The notes under the pieces: model-generated
The model's database searches: none
Told to the model about the DNA's origin: nothing
Seen by the model: the letters and a program-made list of their open reading frames with translations, nothing else
Program-made: the position numbers and the translations under genes
Part shown: piece after piece, positions 1-8,500 of the stretch
Numbering within the stretch: position 1 is the stretch's first letter
Layout: every line of letters begins with the position of its first letter
NCBI RefSeq assembly: GCF_018131105.1
Contig: NZ_JAFCJI010000001.1
Span: 1,488,001 to 1,552,000, forward strand
Direction: 5' to 3'
DNA from: Bradyrhizobium manausense
Lineage (GTDB): Bacteria; Pseudomonadota; Alphaproteobacteria; Rhizobiales; Xanthobacteraceae
DNA: 64,000 bases

Positions 1-161
1 TCGCCGTCATTGACGACAGGCAACAGGCGCACGGGATAGGGATAGGCAAAGCCTTCGAGCGCGATGCCGTAGGGCTCGCGTTGGGGCGTGTCGGCGGCGT
101 GGGCGATGAGTGGGGAAGCGAGCAGGGCAGCAGCGAGGGCCGCGGGAAAGATGCGGATCAT
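1..161 (-). CDS. exported alpha/beta hydrolase, N-terminal part only
   Basis: The gene runs off the left edge; only the first 53 codons are visible. The ATG at 161 follows a GGAGACC ribosome-binding site. Residues 1-23 form a clear signal peptide: a short basic start, an Ala/Leu-rich core and an AHAA cleavage region. The mature part opens with YGIALEGFAYPYPV, a pattern I know from the start of periplasmic alpha/beta hydrolases in this group. The catalytic residues lie outside the window, so the family call is inference from this short stretch; the secretion signal is seen directly. Confidence 0.6.
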   Translation of the reverse strand, partial: MIRIFPAALAAALLASPLIAHAADTPQREPYGIALEGFAYPYPVRLLPVVNDG

Positions 162-170
162 AGGGGTCTC

Positions 171-278
171 CGTCATGCCCGGCGAAAGCGCGAAGCGTGT
201 CTTCGCGCAGATGTCCCGGGCATCCACGTGCGAGCCGCAATAAAGGCGTGGATGGCCGGGTCAAGCCCGGCCATGACG
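171..278. repeat. intergenic palindromic repeat (GATGGCCGGG type)
   Basis: The element contains a perfect 9-bp hairpin, ATGGCCGGG / CCCGGCCAT at 252-260 and 266-274, preceded by a second CCCGGGCATCCACG arm. A near-copy lies at 62584-62710, with the same hairpin and flanks. I recognise it as a dispersed element common between Bradyrhizobium genes. It lies between the hydrolase start and the ArsR gene end and encodes nothing visible. Confidence 0.75.
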
Positions 279-326
279 AGAGGGAGAGTTCACACGTGAT
301 TGTGTGCCGTTATGCGGCTGGCGTGA

Positions 327-1025
327 TCAGTCCTTGCCGTTCCCGAACAGCGCCGCGAACTGCTTCTCGCCGGTGCGGGTGAAATTCACCACGCGGCTGC
401 CGGGCGTGGCGTCGCGTGCCGCCCATTTCAACTCGGCAAAGCGTTGCATCATCGCGGCGCCCAGCGTGCCGGCGAGATGGTGACGCCGCTCGCTCCAGTC
501 GAGGCAGGCCTTGCAGACCGGCCGGCGCGGATGGCTGAGCATGTCCGACGAGATCTGCAAATGCCTGGCGAGGAAGCGCTCGCCCTCTGTCGTCAGTTCG
601 ATCTCCTGCTTCCTCTGCCTGATCAGATTTCGCGTGCGCAGCGAGTCAAGCATCTGCACGCCGAGATCGCCGGCGAGGTGGTCGTAGCAGATCCGCGCGC
701 GGCGCAGCGCCGGATCCTTCGGCCCGGTGCGCACGCGCATGTGGCCGGTGCGTGCAGCAAGTCCGGCAAGGCCTTCGAGCACGCCGGCGACGTCGTCGTC
801 GGTGAGCCGATAGTAACGGTGGCGACCCTGCTTCTCCGGCTCGACCAGCCCGCCGGCCTCGAGCTTGGCCAGATGCGAGCTCGCGGTCTGCGGGGTGATG
901 CCGGCTTCCTGCGCGAGCTCGCTCGCGGTGAGCGCGCGTCCGTTCATCAGCGCCGTGAGCATGTTGGCGCGGGCGGGGTCGCCGACCAGCGCGGCGACCA
1001 TGGCAATGTCGGGTCCTGATTTCAT
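327..1025 (-). CDS. ArsR-type winged-helix transcriptional regulator
   Basis: Residues about 5-85 form an ArsR/SmtB winged helix: VGDPARANMLTALM, then ASELAQEAGITPQTASSHLA as the recognition helix region, then the wing GRHRYYRL. The protein is 232 aa, about twice a minimal ArsR protein. Its C-terminal half has Cys-containing segments (ARICYDHLAGD and VCKACLDWSERRHH) shared with a larger subfamily of ArsR-like regulators. The ATG at 1025 has only a weak upstream ribosome site. The gene is divergent from the NIPSNAP/ABM/PEP-mutase genes, so it probably controls them, but the effector is unknown. No classic paired-Cys metal site is evident in the helix. Confidence 0.85.
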   Translation of the reverse strand: MKSGPDIAMVAALVGDPARANMLTALMNGRALTASELAQEAGITPQTASSHLAKLEAGGLVEPEKQGRHRYYRLTDDDVAGVLEGLAGLAARTGHMRVRTGPKDPALRRARICYDHLAGDLGVQMLDSLRTRNLIRQRKQEIELTTEGERFLARHLQISSDMLSHPRRPVCKACLDWSERRHHLAGTLGAAMMQRFAELKWAARDATPGSRVVNFTRTGEKQFAALFGNGKD

Positions 1026-1078
1026 GCTTCGATGGTAGCCGAAGCATTGTGGTCGGGCAAGGGCGTAGCTTTCACCAC

Positions 1079-1157
1079 GCCGTCATTGTGAGGCGCTTAA
1101 TCCAGACTGTCCCCGCGGGGGATTCCTGGATTGCTTCGCTGCGCCCGCAATGACGGA
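1079..1157. repeat. intergenic repeat, GTCATTG...CAATGAC type
   Basis: The outer arms are GTCATTGTGAG and CGCAATGAC, with inner AATCCAG / CTGGATT arms and a CCCCGCGGGG core. The same layout recurs at 61282-61367, and in shorter or altered form at 4034-4066 and 32737-32808. It fills the divergent intergenic space and runs up to the NIPSNAP ribosome site. Confidence 0.7.
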
Positions 1158-1176
1158 AGAAACAGGAGAGCCCATC

Positions 1177-1485
1177 ATGTCCGTCACCGTCTTCATCCGC
1201 TACCAGCTCGATCCCTTCAAGCGCGCCCAGTTCGAGGAATATTCGAAGCGCTGGCTCACCATCATTCCGAAATGCGGCGGCGACCTGATCGGTTACTTCA
1301 TGCCGCACGAGGGCACCAACAATATCGCCTTCGCGCTGGTCACCTTCGAGAGCCTGGCCGCCTATGAGGCCTATCGCGCGCGGCTGCGGCAGGACGCGGA
1401 CAGCATGGCGAATTTCCATTTCGCCGAGGACAACAAATTCATCCTCGCGGAAGAGCGCACGTTTTTGCGCAAGGTGGTAGTGTAG
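1177..1485 (+). CDS. NIPSNAP family protein
   Basis: This 102-aa protein has the ferredoxin-like dimeric alpha/beta-barrel pattern of NIPSNAP proteins: an N-terminal strand [13 protein letters not shown], a helix, [21 protein letters not shown], and [19 protein letters not shown] take the ATG at 1177 because it sits 7 bp after AGGAGAG; an in-frame ATG at 1150 lies inside the upstream repeat. The next gene starts 24 bp downstream and belongs to the same fold superfamily. The molecular role of bacterial NIPSNAP proteins is not settled. The family call is good and the function is unknown. Confidence 0.85.
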   Translation: MSVTVFIRYQLDPFKRAQFEEYSKRWLTIIPKCGGDLIGYFMPHEGTNNIAFALVTFESLAAYEAYRARLRQDADSMANFHFAEDNKFILAEERTFLRKVVV

Positions 1486-1509
1486 GCCATCAACGATGAG
1501 GAGACGCCC

Positions 1510-1860
1510 ATGATCGCCGTAATTTTCGAGGTCTGGCCCAAGCCGGAACACAGCCAGACTTACTTCGAGCTCGCGGCCGACCTGAAGCCGATCCTGCAGA
1601 CCATCGACGGCTTCATCTCGGTCGAGCGCTTCGAGAGCCTGACCGAGAAAGGCAAGATCCTGTCGCTGTCGTTCTGGCGCGATGAGGCCGCGGTGCAAGC
1701 CTGGCGCAACACGATGGAGCACCGGCGCACCCAGGCCAAGGGCAGGACGAAGATCTTTGCCGACTATCATCTGCGCATCGCCAGCGTCGTCCGGGACTAC
1801 GGCATGACCGATCGCGAGCAGGCGCCAAAGGACAGCCGCGCGGTTCACGACGCGCACTAG
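1510..1860 (+). CDS. antibiotic biosynthesis monooxygenase (ABM) domain protein
   Basis: This 116-aa single-domain protein has the ABM pattern: MIAVIFEVWPKPEH, a helix, IDGFISVERFESLTEKGKI, LSFWRDEAAVQAWRN, and a C-terminal MEHRRTQAKG segment. Such small dimeric barrels include cofactor-free monooxygenases, heme-degrading enzymes and simple stress proteins. The sequence alone does not say which applies. It lies 24 bp after the NIPSNAP gene and 51 bp before the PEP-mutase-family gene, so the three are probably co-transcribed. Confidence 0.85.
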   Translation: MIAVIFEVWPKPEHSQTYFELAADLKPILQTIDGFISVERFESLTEKGKILSLSFWRDEAAVQAWRNTMEHRRTQAKGRTKIFADYHLRIASVVRDYGMTDREQAPKDSRAVHDAH

Positions 1861-1911
1861 CGCTTAGATTTGCGCGTGCCTATGTCTCCGCGGCCAACAA
1901 GGGAGAGAAAC

Positions 1912-2721
1912 ATGCATGTGACAACTGCTGACAAGCGCGCGACCTTCAGGAAGATGCACGAGAGCGGCTGCTTCATCCTGCCCAATCCGGTCGATGTCGG
2001 CAGCGCCAAGGCGTTGCAGCATCTCGGTTTCAAGGCGATCGCGTCATCGAGCGCAGGCTTCGCCTGGACCATCGGCAAGGCTGACAACCGCGTCACCGTG
2101 GAGGACGTCTGTCAGCACCTGGCAGCATTGAGCTCGTCCGTCGACATTCCCGTGAATGCGGATTTCGAGGGCGGCTTTGCGGTCGAGCCGGACAAGGTCG
2201 CGGAAAATGTCGAGCGTGGCGTGCGCACCGGCGTCGCGGGCCTGTCGATCGAGGATTCCACCGGCGACAAGGACAAGCCGATCTACGAGCGTGCGCTCGC
2301 GGTCGAGCGCATCAAGGCCTCTCGCAAGGCGATCGGCGACAGCGGCACGCTGCTGGTCGGCCGCTGCGAGGCATATCTGTGGGGCGTGACTGATCTCAAG
2401 CTCGTCATCGACCGGCTTGCGGCCTATGCGGACGCCGGCGCGGATTGTCTCTACGCGCCGGGCCTGAAGACGCGCGAGGACATCGCCGCGGTGGTGAAGG
2501 CGGTTGCGCCAAAACCCTTCAATCTCCTGATCGGTGCATCCGGCCTGTCGTTGAGGGAGGCCGAAGATCTCGGCGTGCGCCGCATCAGCGTCGGCGGCTC
2601 GCTCGCCCGCGCCGCCTGGGGCGGTTTCATGCGCGCCGCGAAGGAGATGGCGGAGAAGGGGACTTTTGGCGAACTCGCGAGCGGTTATCCCGGCGGCGAG
2701 CTCAACAAGATGTTCAGCTAG
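1912..2721 (+). CDS. isocitrate lyase / phosphoenolpyruvate mutase family protein
   Basis: This 269-aa TIM-barrel protein has the family landmarks: ILPNPVDVGSAKAL, VNADFEGGFA (the metal-binding Asp loop), GLSIEDSTGD, GRCEAYLWG and GADCLYAPGL. The size fits the short PEP-mutase/carboxyvinyl-carboxyphosphonate mutase branch rather than isocitrate lyase. The ATG at 1912 follows GGGAGAG at a normal distance; TTG 1870 and ATG 1882 are in frame but lack a good site. Enzymes of this branch cleave or rearrange C-C or C-P bonds next to a carboxylate. The substrate cannot be told here. Probably the last gene of the operon from 1177, with a strong terminator after it. Confidence 0.85.
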   Translation: MHVTTADKRATFRKMHESGCFILPNPVDVGSAKALQHLGFKAIASSSAGFAWTIGKADNRVTVEDVCQHLAALSSSVDIPVNADFEGGFAVEPDKVAENVERGVRTGVAGLSIEDSTGDKDKPIYERALAVERIKASRKAIGDSGTLLVGRCEAYLWGVTDLKLVIDRLAAYADAGADCLYAPGLKTREDIAAVVKAVAPKPFNLLIGASGLSLREAEDLGVRRISVGGSLARAAWGGFMRAAKEMAEKGTFGELASGYPGGELNKMFS

Positions 2722-2728
2722 ATCCAGG

Positions 2729-2764
2729 CAACAGCGGCGGGACCTTTCGATCCCGCCGCTGTTG
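2729..2764. terminator. bidirectional hairpin terminator
   Basis: A perfect 14-bp stem, CAACAGCGGCGGGA / TCCCGCCGCTGTTG, with an 8-base loop sits between the convergent genes ending at 2721 and 2782. No long T run follows, so termination would depend mainly on the stem. Confidence 0.7.
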
Positions 2765-2781
2765 CATAGTGTTGCAAATCG

Positions 2782-3198
2782 TTACTTCGCGCCGTCAGAC
2801 GGGGTCTGCGTATCCGGCGCCGGCTTGGCCGCAGGCGTATCGGCCGGCTTGCTCGGCGCGGCGCCCGTGGTCACGCCCGGCGCGGTGTTGTTGCGCGGCG
2901 TCACGTCACGCATGCCGGGAGGTGCGGCCGGATTGGCCGGAGCCGTCTGCTGCGCAGTCTGCGTTGCAGGCGTGGTGCTGGCCTGGTTGCTCGTGCTGGT
3001 GTTGTTCAAACCATAGAACACGGCGCCCAGAACCAGGGCTATTGCCACAGCGAACAGTGCGACCTTGCCGCTGGAGGCGGGGCCTTCACCCAGCTCGGGA
3101 TCGGCCTGAAGGTCGGCATCCCGGCGCGCCGCGCGAAGGTACTCATCGTCGGCGAGGTTCGGGCGATACGGATCGTTGGGAAAACGGTCGTCAGCCAT
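2782..3198 (-). CDS. hypothetical single-pass membrane protein, Pro/Ala/Thr-rich tail
   Basis: This 138-aa protein has an acidic N-terminal region (residues 1-43, DDRFPNDPYRPNLADDEYL), one membrane segment (about 45-64, VALFAVAIALVLGAVFYGL) and a low-complexity Thr/Ala/Pro tail that should face the periplasm. No enzyme motif is visible. It converges with the PEP-mutase-family gene. I know similar short proteins from Bradyrhizobium only as hypotheticals. Confidence 0.75.
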   Translation of the reverse strand: MADDRFPNDPYRPNLADDEYLRAARRDADLQADPELGEGPASSGKVALFAVAIALVLGAVFYGLNNTSTSNQASTTPATQTAQQTAPANPAAPPGMRDVTPRNNTAPGVTTGAAPSKPADTPAAKPAPDTQTPSDGAK

Positions 3199-3362
3199 CG
3201 ATTTGGTCTCCTCGTTGATTGCGCCTTGACAACCCTTAGCTGCGAGATTCTGTTCCGCGCTCCCTTATGCTTTCGTCGCATGTTGCCCTCGCGCGAGGAA
3301 TCGGGAACCTGTTCATCTGGAACCTGCATGACGGTTCCATCGAGGAGCAAGGGAACACGGCG

Positions 3363-4007
3363 ATGTGGAGCCTGCCGCCAAGCGATAGCGTGCTGCATTT
3401 CCTCTCCTTGGTTGCGGTGGCCGCGCAGGGCATGACGGCCGCGCTCGCCGCGGGGCGCCGCAGCATGGATTGGCTGGGCGTCTGCTTCCTCGGCTGCATC
3501 ACCGCGCTCGGTGGCGGCACGCTGCGCGATCTCTTCCTCGGACACTATCCCTTGGCCTGGGTGCAAAACCCTGTGTATCTCGCGCTCGCCGGCGGCGCCG
3601 CCTTCCTTACCATCGTGTTCGCGCGGCTCGTGCACCGGCTGAAGGTCGCCTTCATCGTGCTCGATGCGATCGGGCTCGTGGTCTTCACCATGACCGGCTG
3701 CGATGTCGCGTGGCAGATGGATGCCTCGCTGCCGATCGTGATCGTCTCCGGCATGGTGACAGGCTGCGCGGGCGGCGTGCTTCGCGACGTGCTCTGCAAC
3801 GACGTGCCGCTCCTGTTTCGCTCCGAGCTCTACGCCAGCGTCTCCGTGGTGACGGGGTTGTTCTACGCCACCGCGTTCGGCTTGAAGCTGAATGCCGAAC
3901 TCTGGACCGTCCTGACCTTCGCCCTCGGCATCAGCCTCCGCCTGCTCGCGGTGCGCTACAAATGGGAGATGCCGAAGTTCGTATTCACCGGGGATGAGGA
4001 GAAGTAG
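3363..4007 (+). CDS. trimeric intracellular cation (TRIC) channel family protein (UPF0126)
   Basis: The protein has two tandem UPF0126/TRIC repeats, each ending in a glycine-rich turn and an RD motif: ALGGGTLRDLFLG near residues 41-53 and CAGGVLRDVLCND near 133-145. About seven hydrophobic segments are present and the length of 214 aa matches the family. The ATG at 3363 follows GGAGCAAGGGA; a longer frame back to 3267 lacks a good site. Bacterial TRIC proteins form trimeric cation channels in the inner membrane. It stands alone between convergent and divergent neighbours. Confidence 0.88.
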   Translation: MWSLPPSDSVLHFLSLVAVAAQGMTAALAAGRRSMDWLGVCFLGCITALGGGTLRDLFLGHYPLAWVQNPVYLALAGGAAFLTIVFARLVHRLKVAFIVLDAIGLVVFTMTGCDVAWQMDASLPIVIVSGMVTGCAGGVLRDVLCNDVPLLFRSELYASVSVVTGLFYATAFGLKLNAELWTVLTFALGISLRLLAVRYKWEMPKFVFTGDEEK

Positions 4008-4033
4008 AGCTGACTTCGCCTCGCTCTATCGAC

Positions 4034-4066
4034 GTCGTCATTGTTTCGCTGCGCTCGCAATGACGG
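4034..4066. repeat. short copy of the GTCATTG...CAATGAC intergenic repeat
   Basis: The unit GTCGTCATTGTTTCGCTGCG followed by CTCGCAATGACGG lies between the convergent TRIC and cytochrome genes. It resembles a shortened version of the elements at 1079 and 61282, lacking the inner TCCAG arms. Confidence 0.6.
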
Positions 4067-4078
4067 AAAGAGGGCCCG

Positions 4079-5290
4079 CTACGGCTCTTGCCCACGCGCC
4101 TTCACGACTTGTGCCGGCGTCACCAGCGGGCCGGCATTGCCCCAGGAATTGCGGATGTAGTTCGTCACCGCGGCGATTTGTTCGTCGGACAGTTGCTTGG
4201 CATAGGCCGGCATCTCCCCGGTGTTCGGAGCGCGCGGCGTCGTCACGGTGTGGGCGCCATCGAGGATGATGCGCAAGGTCGAGGACGGGTTGATCGATTG
4301 CAGCAGCGCATTGGCCGGCAGCGGCGGGTAGATGCGCGGCGCGCCGGAGCCGTCGGCCTCATGGCAGGCGATGCAGAACTTTGCGTAGACCGCCTGGCCC
4401 GCTTTCATCTCGGTCTCCTCGGGCGGCGTCGGGATGGTCTCGCGGCGCACTGGCGGCAGGCTCTTGAGGTAAACCGCCATCGCGCGCACATCCGCATCGC
4501 TCATTTTCGAGGTCGAATTGACGATCACCTCGGCCATGGGACCGCCGGCATGGCTTTTGGTGTTGCGGCCGCTCTGCAGATATTCGGTGATGTCGTCCGC
4601 GCTCCACGACTGCAATCCGGTGCGCGCGGCGCCATCAAGTCGCGGCGCATACCAACCGCCGAGTTCGCTGCCGGTCAGCGCCTGCGCGCCCTTGTCTGCG
4701 CCAAAATAGTTCTTGGGCGTGTGGCAAGCGCCGCAATGGCCTGGTCCGGTGACGAGATAGCCACCCCTGTTCCACGCACTGCTCTTGGTCTGGTCGGGCT
4801 CGAACAGGCCGGGCTTGAAAAACAGCAAGTTCCAGGCCCGCATCAGGCCGCGATAGCCGAACGGCCAGCGCAGCTCGGGTTGCTTGTTGCGGCTCGTGAC
4901 CGGTGCGAGCGTGCCGAGATAGGCGCGGATCGCCAGCGTGTCGTCCTTGGTCATCCGGGTGAAGTAGGGATAAGGAAAAGCCGGGTAGTAAAGCGAGCCG
5001 TCCGGCGCGGTGCCATACCGCAGCGCGCGCGTGAAATCGGCGTCGTTCCAGGCGCCGATCCCGGTGTCACGATCCGGCGTCAGGTTCGGCGCATAGATCG
5101 CACCGAACGGCGTGTCGATACGCTTGCCGCCGGCGAACGGCTTTGCCGGGTCGGCGGTGTGGCAGCCCGCGCAGTCGCCGGCCTCGACCAGCGTCTTGCC
5201 GTAGGCGATCAGCTCGGGCGACGGCTCGGCGGCGATTGCCGCACGCGCAATCGCACTGCACAAGACCAGGCCCGCCAGAATCCCCCGCAT
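4079..5290 (-). CDS. triheme cytochrome c (alcohol dehydrogenase cytochrome subunit type)
   Basis: The 403-aa protein starts at ATG 5290 after AAGGGTCGAGG and has a signal peptide to about residue 21. It carries three CXXCH heme sites: C40-C43-H44 (CAGCH), C186-C189-H190 (CGACH) and C306-C309-H310 (CIACH). This spacing matches the membrane-anchored triheme subunits of PQQ or flavin dehydrogenases such as AdhB and gluconate dehydrogenase subunit II. Those subunits pass electrons from a periplasmic dehydrogenase to ubiquinone. No dehydrogenase gene is adjacent, so its partner must be elsewhere or be unusual. The 293-bp spacer to the divergent oxidoreductase gene should hold both promoters. Confidence 0.88.
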   Translation of the reverse strand: MRGILAGLVLCSAIARAAIAAEPSPELIAYGKTLVEAGDCAGCHTADPAKPFAGGKRIDTPFGAIYAPNLTPDRDTGIGAWNDADFTRALRYGTAPDGSLYYPAFPYPYFTRMTKDDTLAIRAYLGTLAPVTSRNKQPELRWPFGYRGLMRAWNLLFFKPGLFEPDQTKSSAWNRGGYLVTGPGHCGACHTPKNYFGADKGAQALTGSELGGWYAPRLDGAARTGLQSWSADDITEYLQSGRNTKSHAGGPMAEVIVNSTSKMSDADVRAMAVYLKSLPPVRRETIPTPPEETEMKAGQAVYAKFCIACHEADGSGAPRIYPPLPANALLQSINPSSTLRIILDGAHTVTTPRAPNTGEMPAYAKQLSDEQIAAVTNYIRNSWGNAGPLVTPAQVVKARGQEP

Positions 5291-5583
5291 CCTCGACCCT
5301 TCTTGCTGCGACTCAACAGCCCGTTCGCATGATACGGGCCTCACGTCATTTCGCGACGCCGGGCTATGGTGACACAAATTGAAAATCGCCCATGCCTTTC
5401 CGGCCACGAAATTGCGTTTTTTTGCCGTCGTCCCGGAAGGTCCAGATTTGTGATGCGCCGCGTTAAATATCCGACATAGAGTGGCGAAGGTGGTCGGCGC
5501 GCCCTAGCTAAAAACGACGGGCAGGCAACGGCTTAAGCAGACGCAAAGCGGCAAAGACCTGAACAGGGCGGTAAGAGGACAGC

Positions 5584-8500
5584 ATGGGCATCAACCAGGG
5601 TCCGATCAGTCTCGATCAAAAATACACCCAGGACACCGGCCATATTTTCACGACGGGCATCCAGGCGCTGGTCCGTCTGCCTATGGCCCAGATTCGCCGC
5701 GACCGCGCCGCTGGCCTGAACACCGCGGGCTTCATCTCTGGGTATCGCGGCTCGCCGCTCGGCGGTTATGACCAGCAGCTCTTCGCCGCGCGAAAACATC
5801 TCGAACAGTACAACATCAAATTCCAGCCCGGCGTGAACGAGGATCTGGCGGCGACCGCGGTCTGGGGCTCGCAGCAGCTCAACCTCTCGCCCGGCGCCAA
5901 ATATGACGGCGTGGTCGGCATCTGGTACGGCAAGGGGCCGGGCGTTGATCGCTGCGGCGACGTATTCCGCCACGGCAATGCCGCCGGCTCGGCCAAGAAC
6001 GGCGGCGTCTTGTGCCTCGCCGGTGACGACCACGGCGCAAAATCCTCCACCGTGCCGCATCAGTCCGACCACGCCTTCATGTCGGCTCTGATGCCTTATC
6101 TCTATCCGTCGAGCGTCCACGAGATGATCGAGATGGGCCTGCTCGGCATCGCGATGTCGCGCTATTCGGGCTGCTGGGTCGGCATGAAAGTGATCACGGA
6201 GACGGTGGAGACCACCGCCGAGATCGACCTGACCGACGAGATGACGCCGTTCGTGATCCCCACCGATTTCGAGATGCCCGAAGGTGGCCTCAACCTGCGC
6301 TGGCCCGACGACCGCTTTGCCCAGGACCGCCGCCTCCAGGACTACAAGGGCTTTGCCGCGATCGCCTTTGCGCGCGCCAACAAGGTCAACCGCATCACCA
6401 TGGATTCGCCGAATGCCCGCTACGGCATCATGGCGTCCGGCAAGAGCTACGAGGATATCCGGCAGGCGTTGCGCGAACTCGGCATCACCCCCGAGGTCGC
6501 CGCCAAGATCGGCCTGCGACTTTACAAGATCGGCATGCCCTGGCCGCTGGAACCGGAAGGCGTGCGGCAGTTCGCCGTAGGCCTCGAGGAGATCTTCATC
6601 ATCGAAGAGCGCCGCGAGATCGTCGAGAACCAGGTCAAGCAGGAGCTGTTCAACTGGCGCGACGATGTCCGTCCCCGCATCATCGGCAAGATGGACGATC
6701 ACGACAAGCGCTTCCTCCCGTTTGCCGAAGAGCTCAGCGTCGCCTCACTGGCCAGCTCTCTGACCGAGCGCCTGCTTCGACTCGATCTCAATCCCGAAAT
6801 TGCCAGCATGCTGCGCGCCAAGGCCGACTGGTTCAACGGTCGTCAGGCCACGCAAATGCAGGCGACTGCGCCTGTCTCCCGCACGCCGTATTTCTGCTCG
6901 GGCTGCCCGCACAATACCTCGACCAAGGTGCCCGAGGGCAGCCGCGCCTTTGCCGGCATCGGCTGCCACTTCATGGCGCTGTGGATGGATCGCTCCACCG
7001 AGACCTTCACCCATATGGGCGGCGAGGGCGTGCCCTGGGTCGGCGTTGCTCCCTTCACCAAGGAAGAGCACGTGTTCGCCAATCTCGGCGATGGCACCTA
7101 TTTCCACTCCGGCAGCCTCGCGATCCGCCAGGCGGTCGCCTCCGGCGCCAACATCACCTACAAGATCCTCTATAACGACGCGACCGCGATGACCGGCGGC
7201 CAGCATGTCGATGGCGAATTGTCGCCGCAGCAGATCACCTTCCAGCTCCACAGCGAAGGCATCCGCGAGATTTATCTCGTTTCCGAAAACCCCGACGCCT
7301 ATCCGGCCAGCGAGATCGCACCCGGCGTCAAGACCGCGCATCGCGATGAACTCGATACGGTCCAGAAAACGCTTCGTCAGGTCAAGGGTGCGTCCGCAAT
7401 CGTGTTCGTGCAGACCTGTGCGGCTGAAAAGCGCCGCCGCCGCAAGCGCGGCACGCTGGAGGATCCGGCGCGCCGGGTGCTCATCAATCCCGCGGTGTGC
7501 GAAGGCTGCGGTGATTGCTCGGTGCAATCGAACTGCATTTCCGTCGAGCCGCTGGAAACGGCGATGGGGCGCAAGCGTGCCATCAACCAGTCGACCTGCA
7601 ACAAGGACTATTCCTGCGTGAAGGGCTTTTGCCCGTCCTTCGTCACCATCGATGGCGGCAAAATGCGCAAGCGTGCGCCGGCGGGCGTTGGCGATATCGG
7701 CGATCTGCCCGAGCCCGCCTCGCGTCCGACGCTGGACAAGCCTTACAACATCGCGGTCGGCGGCGTCGGCGGCACCGGTGTACTGACCATCGGCGCGCTG
7801 CTCGGCATGGCTGCGCACATCGAGGGCAAGGCCTCGATGATTCTCGACATGTCCGGCCTGGCGCAAAAGGGCGGCGCGGTGCTGAGCCACGTCCGCCTGT
7901 CGGATCATCCGGCCGAGGTGACGTGCTCGCGCATTGTCACCGGTACGGCGGATGTCGTGCTCGCCGCCGACGAGGTGGTCGCGGTTGCCAAGGACACGAT
8001 CTCGCTTTGCGAGAGCAGCCGCACTCACGGCATCATCAACAGCCACGTCATTCCCACCGCCGACTTCGTCCTCAACCGCGACTTCAACTTCCAGACCCGC
8101 AAGCTGAGCGGGTTGCTGGAGACGGCGCTGCACAAGGACTCCGTGTTCTTCGATTTCACCAAGCCGGCCGAGCAGCTGCTCGGCGACAGCATCGCCACCA
8201 ACATGATGATGATGGGTTACGCCTATCAGAAGGGCTTGCTGCCCTTGTCGGCGGAATCGATCGAGCAGGCGATCGAGGTCAACGGTGTCTCGATCAAGAT
8301 GAACAAGGAAGCCTTCCGTCTCGGCCGCCTCGCGGTCGCGGACCCTGCGCGCCTTGCGGAGATGCTGAAGGGGACGGACGAGGTAGCCGCGCCGAAGACG
8401 CTCGACGCCATGACGCTCGACGAAGTCATCGAGCATCGCAGCAAGCATCTCACCGCCTATCAGAACGGCCGCCTCGCCAAGCGTTACCGCAAGCTTGTCG

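Noticed and set aside
4088..5332. 414-codon open frame on the plus strand
   Set aside because: Antisense to the triheme cytochrome gene with its clear CXXCH sites and signal peptide.
5533..6702. 389-codon open frame on the minus strand
   Set aside because: Antisense to the oxidoreductase gene and without a ribosome site or known domain.
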